From Branchiostoma floridae (lineage: Eukaryota > Chordata > Leptocardii > Amphioxiformes > Branchiostomatidae), in NCBI RefSeq assembly GCF_000003815.2, contig NC_049992.1, positions 18,447,745-18,511,744 on the forward strand: DNA of 64,000 nucleotides, read 5' to 3'. Below are positions 24,401 through 36,400 of this stretch, piece after piece. A program made the position numbers and the translations under genes. The first letter of the stretch is position 1. The number at the start of each line of letters is the position of its first letter. The notes beneath the pieces are model-generated. The model did no database searches and was not told the DNA's origin. It saw only the letters and a list, made by a program, of their open reading frames with translations.

Positions 24401-27400
24401 TAAAACGCTGGCATCCTGAATTCAAACATGGCCGGAAGTCTGTGGAAACAGCTCCCAGACCTGGTCGTCCCTCTTCTGCCATTGATGAGGCATCTGTTGG
24501 AGGACCAACCTGGGGTGTCCTACAAAAACGGTGTCCAGAGCTGCATCAAACGATGGGAGAAATGCATAACTCTGGGTGGTTCCTATAAAGAGAAAGACTA
24601 ATAACTGTGCCTAGTTTCATTAATCTCTTGCTATGGAAAATGGGTCAGGGGCATTACTTATTGACCGCCCCTCGTATATGTTATCCTTCCACCTATAGTG
24701 ACATTTGAGGATGTGAACATGCTGACTGAGCTGTACGTCACCATGAAGCAGTATCGCCATGTGTTGGAGGCCATGTCCAACTACTGCAGTGTGCAGCTCT
24801 CTTGGCAAGGGGGCGTCACTGACACCATGGCTGCACTGGACAGACTGGGCATGCCTGACACAGGGAAACAGGGTAGGACTGGTTGTAGTTTAACCCTTAA
24901 ACTGCCAGAGTTTCAGCACTATAAAATGTTATCAGTGCCAGGGTTGGCTGCTGACCTCCAAAAAGAACCCCCCGAACAAGGCCAAAGTCCCTAACTTCCG
25001 GGGTTTTTGCGCTACGTGCGCGCAAAGTTGCTACTTTGGGGGAATACGCTATCCCAGATATATCCGGGTGCGGCACACAGGACATGTTTATGTGTGCCGG
25101 ATATATCCAGGTTTGGCAGTTTAAGGGTTAACCTTCTTCAGTAGAGGTAGACTTTTGCACTTGATTTTGTTTGCTACAAGGATAGGTATAATGTTGAAGG
25201 TAAACTTTTGAACTTTTGTTGTTTTGTTCCTGGCTGACCAGAACGTAAACTTGAGAGACCCACACAGATGATCTTACGAACACGTGATCTTGCGGATACG
25301 TGACGTCAGCACTTGGTCAAACATGACAGGAAGTTTCTAACACCTACCGTCTCTGTTCAGTGTTAGCTGGAGTGCCCCGATGTATATGGCCTCCTTTATA
25401 CCTCTTACAAAGTAGTCCTGTTCAGTGTCTAGTATTGTGACTTTGTCCAGTGAGACCAGTATGGCTTGGTGATTCGATGTAGATGTGTCGAGGGACTTGT
25501 AGTATATATAACACCCTCCAGATTAATTTTGGACTTCCAATTAATTCCGGACAAACCTTAATCATTTGAAAAACGATGAACCAAATGAATTAAGATTTGA
25601 AATTATGGTATATTAAAAGGTAATTAATATGTAGATTGCAATTAGATGTCTCCAGGAACAAAGCCAATTCTGGAGAATTCTGGAGAATTCTGCAGAATTC
25701 TGCAGAATTCTGGGAACCTGAGCCAGAATTCTGGGAACCTAAGTCAGAATTCTGCAGAATTCTGGGAACCTAAAGCCAGAATTCTCCAGAAGCTTTGTTC
25801 CTTGAGACATCTGATTGCAATCTACATATTAATTACCTTTTAAAAGACCATAGTTGCAAATCTTAATTCATTTGGTTAATAGTTTTTCAAATGATTAAGG
25901 TTTGTCCGGAATTAATCTGGAAGTCCAAAATTAACCTGGAGGGTGTTATTTGTACAATGTAGTTGGTTTGAAAACACAAATATGCAGTGTCCTGATTGGT
26001 CTTTTCCAGAAACCCAGGTGATGCAGTGCACCATCCCCCCTGAGACTCCCATAGACCTGAGCATTAAGCTAGCGGTCAGCCTGGTCCACCTGCGCTACCT
26101 GGCCGCAGCCAGACCACTGGTGGACATGTTACTGCAGGAGAGTGCTGAGGACATGGGGGATCTGTACCTGGACATAGCTGAGGCTTATGTCGACGTCGGT
26201 GTGTGTTATTAGTCTCCAAGCAGATGGTGGGAGACAATATTGTTATGTTTTCCTAGCTACCTATTTCTGTTGTAGACTGTTTAAGTGCTTATTACACCAA
26301 TGACATCAAAATTAAAAAGTCATGGAATTGAATCATTATACTAAATTAGTAACATACTGTAAATGTATTTAAGTTCGCGAGGATTTAATTTCGTGGTAGC
26401 GGGAAAAGGGACTTTTTGCGGTGGTTTTGTAGTAACACCATAGACTGCAGTCTAATATCATAATAGAAATCACATTAATCCACTGCGAACATTTCTGCAT
26501 TTACAGTATACGGTACATTTAGTTGCCAAGATATGCACCCTTGTGATATTATTGCACATCAAATCATAACAAAATCATGCCTCCCGCTCTTGATTCTTTC
26601 CACCAGGTACAAATGTAATTAGACTGAATGGTGACTTTCCCAGTCATGACAATACAGTGCCTTTTAGGAATTTTGCACTATGTCTCAGAAAGAACATTAT
26701 TTTGAAGCTTTGATGTGCAGATTTTTATGTATTTGCTCTTTAGGGCAAGTAAATTTTCTTAACTTGTTGAACCCCTGTCTTTACCTGTTCCCAGGTGAGT
26801 ATGACAGTGCGCGCCCCATCCTGGCTATGCTGGTGAACACAGAAAGGTACAACCTGGCAGCAGTCTGGCTCAGATATGCTGAGTGCCTCAATGCACTGGG
26901 TAAGTTACTAGATTTTTTTCTTACCATGATAGCATTGTGTGTGAACTATAAAAATACATGAAGGCAGTGTTGCAGTCTTGTCATGTAACAAAGCAAAAGT
27001 ACATTTTGTATTTCCCTTGTCTACAGTCCGTCTCTTTAGAGTGTTTGACAACACTTGTAATTAGACATGTTGTTGAGCAAATCTGAACTCACAGCTTTTT
27101 TGTCATAAGGCAGGGCTGCTAACGAACTATACACACTATCTTTCAATCTACACCATCAATCTACACATTCAACCACAACGATACTTTAACTTACTTTTAT
27201 GTCCTCCTCTCCCCTTGGTGCTCTGTTGTACAGGAAAGACGGAGCATGCAGTGCAGAGCTATGCCAAGGTTGTGGAGATGGCTCCCAGTCACCTGGGTGC
27301 ACGGCTATCCCTGTCAGCACTACAGCAGCAGCTGGGCAGGCCAGAGGAGGCGCTGCAGGCACTTTCAGAAGGTCAGAGGTCATGCATTAGGTCAGAGGTT

Positions 27401-30400
27401 ATACATTAGGTCAGAGCTATGCCAAGGTTGTGGAGATGGCTCCCAGTCACCTGGGTGCACGGCTGTCCCTGTCAGCACTACAGCAGCAGCTGGGCAGGCC
27501 AGAGGAGGCACTGCAGGCACTTTCAGAAGGTCAGAGGTCATACATTAGGTCAGAGGTCATACATTAGGTCAGAGGTTATACATTAGGATGTCAGAGGCCA
27601 TGCATTAGGTCAGAAGTCATACATGAGAAGGTCAGAGATTATGCACCAGGTCAGGCATTATACATTAGAAGGTCAGAGGTTATACACTATAAGGTCAGGG
27701 GTTATACATGACTATACATTAGGTCAGAGGGTACACACCAGAGGGTCAAAGGTTATGCAGTAGAAGTTCAGATGTCATACATTGTAAGGTGATAAGATGT
27801 CCCTCCCCAAAATCGTAAGGTAAATTTTTTCTTGACTCATGTTTACACTTAGTCAAGGGAACAATATTGGGGACTGCTAGGGATTTAAACCCAGAACCTT
27901 AAAATTCCAACTCCACTAAGCATGCACAAGACCACCTTTTGACCTAAGTCATGCATTATACATTTTGTAACTAATTAGGACATTAAGTAATGCTCTGGGA
28001 ATGTCATAGGTCAAAGTCAAAGGCTTCTTGATAAATCAAATTATCAAGTGACATCTGCCTCATATCCAGGTGCTCCAGCTGCCACCCCCACAGCTGTGGA
28101 GACAGCTGCTCAGGTGTCAAGCCAGCCTGGTCCTGACGTGCAGCTGCTGCACCACAAGAGCACCCTTCTGTACTCACAGGTCAGGAGACAGGGCTTATTT
28201 TCTGCATCAATACGTTTATTTTGAGCAAAAACATCCTAATAGGTAATAATTGTCTTTTTGTAGACCTGTTGAGACTGAGGTTAAGCTTCAACTTTCAAAG
28301 TTTTGATGTACCTACATTGTATGGAGTAAGAACATGTTCGGGTTGTCTGCATAGGTGGTTAGATTGATTGGACTGTACATTTTTGTATGTATGACATCCT
28401 CTGGGAACCCCTAAACTAATTTGAGCGTACAGAAATAAAAGTTTGGTAAAGAAAAGTTGACTTCTTTGTTGAATCAGGATTCAAGGTAACGTTGAAAAAA
28501 TGATTAACCGCACAGAGTACATGTAGACTGTATAGAAGATAATACATTCTTAATGTCGGTACTTTTACTTCTCCTTCAAGTTGACTTTTGAATTAACTTC
28601 TCTATGACATTGGTGACTGTTTTCCCATATTTTTTTTGCAAATTGTTTTTTTAATGGTAAGTTTGCAAGTAACTGACAAATTGATGCGCAGTATTCAAAT
28701 CAACATCTCCTTAACCAAGTTAAAGATTCTAATAGGGCTTTTGAATTAGTCTTTTGTTGTAGACTTTGGGGTCTGAACTCTGTCACACATAACATGTTGT
28801 GTCCACTTTAGTTGTTGTTGTCCACCAGTCCTGTTTGAAAAATTACTTTATAACCCTCCCTACAGGGAAGAATGGAAGACTTTGTGGACTCTGCCCTGCT
28901 CATGTTGTCCAAGTATTTTGAGGAGGCGTATCAACAGCAGAACCTACAGCTGGTCGTGACGAAGATAACATCCCGCAGACGGAAGTACCAGCTGAGAGCC
29001 ATGGTGAAGGAACAGGGGGGAGTCGGGCAGGGGAGGTCGGTTGGTGAGTGTACAGTACAGATCTCGATTATAGTCCGGTCTGAACGCGATTTAATCGCGT
29101 GCAAAAGTCGTGCAAGTTGCGATTACATCTCGGTAAAACGCGATTAGATATGCGTGTACCCGCGTCTGATATGCGTGAAATCACGTCTAACCGCGTTTAG
29201 ACGATCAATGAATAGATTTCAGACACGCCTCTTCTTTTCATAAACATTTTCTAGACACGCCCGTGCCGTCGGAAGTTCGGGGTTTGGCAGAAATCGGCTT
29301 CTTTTTATATGCACACCCCCACGCGGAGGGCGGAGAACGTATCACGCCCAATTTCCCAATTTGTTTCTGAACTAACGCATAACCTTGCAGTCTAGAACGC
29401 ACCCGCGCCGCTCCCAACCACGATGTTCTGAGTTTGAATTGGTCAGCCGTCATGAGGGTCTGCATAGGGGGGACACTGGAAATGCTTATCTGTAAATTTA
29501 GGTGGGCTGGTAAATGTATAACAGTGAAATCAAGATAACTGGCAAAGTTTAACAGCCAATCGACTCGTTTTTTAAAGAGAAAATGTTCAAGGTGAAGAGG
29601 CGAACATAGAAATGCTGAAATTCCCCCCTTTACAGTACTTTGCGATGCATTTGAAATTTGTATTAAAAATGGTAGGAGCGTGTGGGGCAGTCGGCAGGGT
29701 GTTCGCTTCATGAACCAGAGGTTCTGGGTTCGAATCCATTGGTGTATCACCACTCTTGTGCCCTTGGGAAAGGCGCTTAACCTGACTATCGTCACTTCAC
29801 TCAGGTGAAAATGAGTACCTATTAGTAACTTTGGTTAAATGGAGGAGAGCCACACCTCAAGCACGTTTAAGAACCCACTGCACTTATCGACAAGAGTAGG
29901 GGTCCTTCCTGGTGTGAGTGGCTCATATAAGTCTGTCCAGACATGCACTTAGTACTGTTCTTTGTGTCATACCTGTGACGCGAAAACGTTCGATACGGGT
30001 GTTCCGGACCGGGCTGTACGCTTCCGTATTGCACAGGTTCAAAAGGCGTATCACACAGGCTTTCTTCGAGTAAATCGAACCATTTCGAGCAGGCCGAATA
30101 CGGCTCGGTTGGCAATTCGAATACCTGATTCAGACGTTGGAACATTGTTGTTGCAACACTTCTGGTTCAAGGGCACCAAATTTGTTCAACTTCTGGCGCA
30201 TTTCGCATCAAAACATGGGTTTTCTGAGGTGGGTATGACATAAATAAGATACGGTCCCAGCCCTCCCGCGGGTCGGCTGATACCCTCGGGTGATACGGAA
30301 TACACCGTGTTGTATTCTATATGTACCAACCTGGTGTGTTACGCCATGAGGCGGTTTACCGGGTATACAATACAAACAAACAAACAAAAAATACATTTCA

Positions 30401-33400
30401 ATGTCCTGCATGTATCCCGTTCCAGTGGACCTGAGTGGCAAGCTGAGTTCCATCAGTAAGCTGGAATGGTGGGACCTGTTCTGTAAGGCCAGCCGGAGTC
30501 TCACTACCTTAGGCAGGACAGAAGAGGTGGAACATCTCACCATGGCAGCCCTGGCATCACCTCAGTTTGAGAGGGATCTTGCTAAACAGAAGGTAACAGA
30601 ACTCTGCCTGGTCACATATACATAACTGTATATGCCAACCCCAAAGAATGTGTCAAAAGAGATTTCCAGTGCAACATACCGGTACCTCAGTATGATGCAC
30701 TCCTGCGTAATCTAACCTGTGCATATCTGGGGAGTGCTGCACTAAAAATCTCTCACAATCACACTGCTTTGCAAGTGGCGGAATTACGTACCTTAAGAGA
30801 AAATTACAACTGGAGCTTCTATGTGTCTGACATGTCCAAAGGGTAGATCAGTGACAGTAAATTAAGCAATTGTTCTTCCAGACTGTAGCACATTTGCCAA
30901 GTTGCTATGCGGTGGTTTCCTTCTAGCTGTCTGCAAAGGTGCCTAAGGTTAATATATCACATGACGTAACTGTAGCACTATCGCAAACTGAAAGCCAATG
31001 CAAACACTCCATTTTCTCCCAAGCGGAGAGTAACTGTATTGAAATGGAACATTTGGAAACAGGGGAAAGTCTATACTTTGGAACACAGTTCCATTGAGTT
31101 TACAGAGTCAGATGCCAGTTCGCTGTCATCACTCTTTTTTTCATCATGACTGTCCTCTAGTTAAAATCTTCTCTCCGAATATTGGTGTGTCCTAGAAGCT
31201 GCTAGAAATGCTACAGTCCTTCTTGTCAGTTCCTCCGGATCATGATTCTGAGTGTGTGCTGCCTGAACAAGAATGTACATGTACAGTACATGTACAGTAC
31301 ATGTACATTTTTGTACAGTACATTTACAGTAATGTACTGTATTTACTGTAATTATGCTAGATTGGAAAATAAACATTCAGAAACAAATTGTGAGGGTACC
31401 TTAGATGTCAGTTTTCTCTAAGCCATCTGTTTTTATCGTGTCTTTTTATTGAAATCCTATGCAAAATAGTCTGAGAACGAAATTAAAGATTTACATGTGT
31501 ATTGGTGTGGCCTAGCAGCTGCTAAAAACAGAACTCTTTCATTTCACTTATTTCAGGAGCTTAAGTACATGATTCTGAGTGCGTGCTGCCTGAACAAGAA
31601 CTACCGGATGGCGTACGTGTTTGTCCGACCAATGATTATGGAGAATACGGGGGTGAACCAGCTGTGGAATGTCTTTAGTCAGATCACCACCAGCAGTGAA
31701 GATGCCCGACATCACCGCTTCTGTCTTAGACTTATGATAAAGGTGATGGCAGATTTCTTAAGGTGGGGTCACACCTGCATATATATGAGGCGTCCGTATG
31801 AGGCGCGCATGGGAGTATTTGCCTCCCCCAGGCCCCACACGTCGTTGAAAAATAATAGAAATTGGACAAACGTAAACACTCAGGTAACATGTCAGCAAAG
31901 TTAGTTGGGTCGCTAACCATACTTCTCGGTCAGCTAACTCATCTGGTTTGTTATGTTTCTATATTTGTCCAATTTTTACTTTTTTTCCGCAACCTGTGGA
32001 GCCTGTTAGAGACTAAGAGCATCATACGCACCTCAAACGGACTTGAACATACATGTATACGCATTTGTGACCCCACCTTTACGAATTTTACTCTTTCTTA
32101 AAACTGTATGTAATGTATGTAATGTATCAAAATGATGCAAGAAATGTATTTTTTAGAATTTCATGATGTTATACTTTACATGTAGCTTTGCTGCATGCAT
32201 GAATTCACTGTTACGTCAATGAAGGAAAGACATTCAGGTCACTGACAAAAGACACCGCATGGTTGTCTGAAAGGTCTCCAAAATCATATCCAGGGCTCGA
32301 AATTCATTTTTGGGATTAGGTGCACTGGTGCACCCAGTCTAAAAAATTGGATGCACCAAAAAAATTTTAGGTGCACCACTTAAATTTAAGTAGAATGTCA
32401 GAAAAACCTATGATAACAAAACTTAGTTATGTTTTCATCAAGTACCATGACAGGCATTTTTTATTATCTTTCTAACACTTAGATGCCAAGAATAGTCAAG
32501 TCAAGTCAAGTTTATTGCACAACGATTGTATCAGGTACAATGTATGGCAAGTAACATGTATTACTAGCAACTACGAACTATCTACATGAGTATACTAATC
32601 TAACATAATAGAAAATAAGGCGGCATAGTGTATTTTACATTGTTAAAGCACGACTTCTCTTTTGCATAGCATTATATATATATTGGCCTAGGTGGACAGA
32701 TATGGAGTCGGGACATGATAGAATTACATTGAATATTTCTCTACTTGTATTAGGTAGTGTTGTTCTGTTGTTACACATGGTCAATAACTTTTTCCTTTCT
32801 TCATCATAACAAGGGCATATCATCAGGAAATGGTATTCATCTTCAATACTGTCTTTGCAGATATGATGTATAGTCTAGTATACTTTGATATCTCTACATA
32901 CATAAGCCTATGAAAATATTGGGTGCACCCTGTGCACCCACAGAAAATAATTGGGTGCACAGCTCCAATTTTGGGTGCACCTGCACCCAGTATTTCGAGC
33001 CCTGATATCCATGCAGTTGCTTGAGTAACTTTTTTTGGCGCAATTATATTCACTGATTTATAAGATATTTTACAGTTCTACAGTTCTAACAAACAAACAT
33101 AATTATAAGACTAATATTAAATGAGAGTAGTCTATTTCCTTGTGTACACAATATGTTTTCCTCAGTTAGTGTGGATTGAAAGCCTTGAGTATATTTCAAT
33201 GTATCTGTGTCATAAAACTGAATAGACAAGCATTCATTTTTGGCGACACCTCAGGGGCTAGCCTACTAGTATATTGTGCGTCCTTTTGACAAAAAATCCC
33301 AAAATTCCGCAGGCATGTTAGGAATTTTTTCCATGCCTGCGTAGCTGCATCATCCTGTTAGAGGGAAATAACTCGGAAATGGGTCGACAGATCTTATATT

Positions 33401-36400
33401 TGGAACGCAGATAGCTTCAGTGATGCCTTACATAATCAAATGCTAGTCATGCAAATCAGGGGCTAATTTGCATAATTAATGAGGATGGTTTCTAAATACA
33501 TTTCTTTTAAGAATACTAATTGTCCTTTTTTCCATCTATCTCCAGAATCCACACAACATAGCTCTGTCCTTCCTGAACGGCCACAACTCGTTGATATCGG
33601 GAACGTACAAGCACGCCCTGGGCGAGTACGTGCGTGCGTACCGCCTGGACCCCAGCAATCCCATGAGTCTCCTGCTGATCGGGGTGACGTTCTTCCACAT
33701 GGCCTCGCAGAAGTACACCATCAAGCGCCACTTCGTCCTGGTGCAGGGCATGTCTTTTCTAAGTATGCACTTTCTACTCTACATGACTGGATTGTACATG
33801 GTTGGTTCTGTGACACGACACAGCAGCAAAGGGCAGTAGATATATGGATAGCAGGGTTCTACCCAGGATTTAATTTTAGCGTAGTGGGAATGGCATGGCA
33901 GCGAAGCGACCAATGAGATAGGTGGGGAAGGGAGTCTTGGCCATTCCACGGTGAGATTTTGAAAATGTAGAGTTAAAAGTTTAAGCAATCTGTTAACATC
34001 ACTTTTGGTCAGTTTTGAATGGTATATCATAATTTGTCATTGTTCATACATTGATTAGACATAGCAAATGGTAGCAAAGCACCACTACACTAGTTAAAAA
34101 TTAGCGTAGTGGCCCTTATTTTAGCGTAGAGGTCACAAATTATAGTGTAGTGGCCCACTACGCTAAAATGCACTAGCTAGAACCCTGGATAGAAACTAGA
34201 ATATAAATCAAGTCTTAGAGTGGATTCATATCTTAATTTTCAGGCCATGTGTCTTCTTTCTGATGCAGGGCATGTCTTTTCTAAGTACGCACTTTCTACT
34301 CTAGGTTCTGTGACACAGAACCTAGAGTACAGTACATACATGCAGTATGCAGTACATACACATGTGTCAGGGTTGGACATGTTTTTAAAATTAGCTTACC
34401 CTATTGGGAAAATTCATGGTCATTTAGTGATGTACACCTGCCCAAACCAACTTTTCACTGGCCCCAAATGACAATTATTTAAAATTTATGCATGGTGCCT
34501 GCAGAAAGGAAATCATTCTTTTTATTTTCTTTTTCATTTACAGTAAAATGTAACTGTTACAATGCTAACTACAAGACCAGGCAGCCTGCTGGTAGCACAA
34601 TTTATACACAGGTAGTATCCACCGTGGGGTCGTGTGGCGCGATCGGCAGCACATTGGGCTCAGGCCCAAGAGGTCCTGAGTTCTAATCTGGCTGCCGCAT
34701 CACTGATCTTGTGCCCTTGGGAAAGGCACTTTACACGACTTTCCTCACTTAACTCAGGTGTAAATGAGTACCTAGCTGCGGCTAGTGGCAGTGACAGGCC
34801 TTTGTGGCAGTGGTAGGCCTTAGGGGCATGTTCAGGCATGACGCACCCGCCATGACACACGAGTCAGGGGTAGGAGGAACCCCTTGAATCCTTGGTCGGA
34901 AGTCCTCCTAGGAGATGGAAACTCCAAATAATAAACCTGCATCTGCTGGGGCCGTCTTACGTGGCAAACAGTTGTGTCCCTGTAGGACTTAGTGTGCCAG
35001 TAGACGAGAGGGTGGAGAAGGAAGTGCACACCCCTCCTTCACCTTAAAAAAAAGTCACGTGCAGGCCAGGCAGACTGGTCGTCTAATCAACCTTGTCTGC
35101 CTACCATTGATCTTCGGATACGAAGAAACAGCCATCATCAGTATCCAAAAGTCATGTAAAATGCTTAATGGAGATGTTTTTCCCCTAGATGAATACCTGA
35201 TCCACCGAGGTGGAACACAAGAGGCTTACTACAACGTGGGAAGAGCACTCCACCAGATAGGTAAGGTTTGCATGGTCTTTCTACAAAGTCAGTGCTTTAC
35301 TCTTGATTTCTAAGTAAGACATTTTGTAATTGATTGCCATGATCCGTTATTGTTTAATTTCCGTTACTTGTCAGGAGCTGTCCCAGGACAAACCGTGATT
35401 TCGGTTGGGGAGGTAAAAGACACTAGACCCTAGCCTCCATAGCAGGCTCTCTATAGACTTTTTTGGCACTTTTGCTGGCCATTTCTTTTTGTACTGGGTC
35501 GCTAATTGCTGGCCTCTCTCATAGCCGTCCATTTTAGAGCCTGCATTTTTTCGGCGGTACAAAGTCATATTATAAAACGATTAGGGCGATTAACAAGGAT
35601 GTGCGAATTCCCTGCCTGCCGTGGACGGCTAATAAACTGCACGCATCTCCGCCGGACGCGGACAGTGCGCTGTCACGCCCCGTGTGCACTGACCCGACAA
35701 TTCTCTAACGATTTCGGGGTCAAACTGCTTTTTAAAAACACAGAAGTGAAACTTACCAGTTCGACGTTCTTTCGGTATGTCCGACGCCTTTGCTCGGGCG
35801 GAGCGCGTAGCGCGTGACATATGGGGGTTTCCCCATCTGAAGGACGGCCAAGCTCGGGCCCGAGTTGTAAAATGCTTGCAGCCGACATGCGAATTGCCTC
35901 TCACGGAGTTGTGAATTATTCCTAACGTATGTGTTAATAGGGCAGATGAATGGCTAATTGTTTTATAATATGACTTTGTACCGCCGAAAAAATGCAGGCT
36001 CTAAAATGGACGGCTATGAGAGAGGCCAGCAATCAGCGACCCAGTACAAAAAGAAATGGCCAGCAAAAGTGCCAAAAAAGTCCATAGAGAGTCTGCTATG
36101 GAGGCTAACTAGACCCCTTCTAATACTAGGACATAATTTTCTTTTACACAACCAGTTTTCCTCACCTGCTGACACAACTGGTTGTGTAAAAGAAAATTCT
36201 TATGTCCTATGATCTACCAACCTGAGGAAATTATTTTCGGCCCTTCTAATACTGTTCCCTGAACAGTGCCTAACAACCCACTGCCCCTACAGTCTCAAAA
36301 AGGCTGTTACTAACTTTACCTTTTATTTCAAACCTCCTCTGCTGCAGGACTAGAGCACCTTGCCATCCACTACTACCAGAAGGCCCTACACATGGCCCCT

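Noticed and set aside
24280-24588. 102-codon frame resembling a host gene
   Set aside because: It is the remnant transposase of the deleted mariner (helix-turn-helix followed by a C-terminal scrap) between matching TIRs with TA flanks.
29691-29760. Possible tRNA gene at GGTTCTGGGTTCGAATCC
   Set aside because: The B box is good, but the downstream CTTGTGCCCTTGGGAAAGG body recurs at 19050, 34620 and 53035, so it is a SINE head.
35506-35904. Several 70-100 codon frames on both strands
   Set aside because: All fall within the MULE-like inverted-repeat element and match no transposase.
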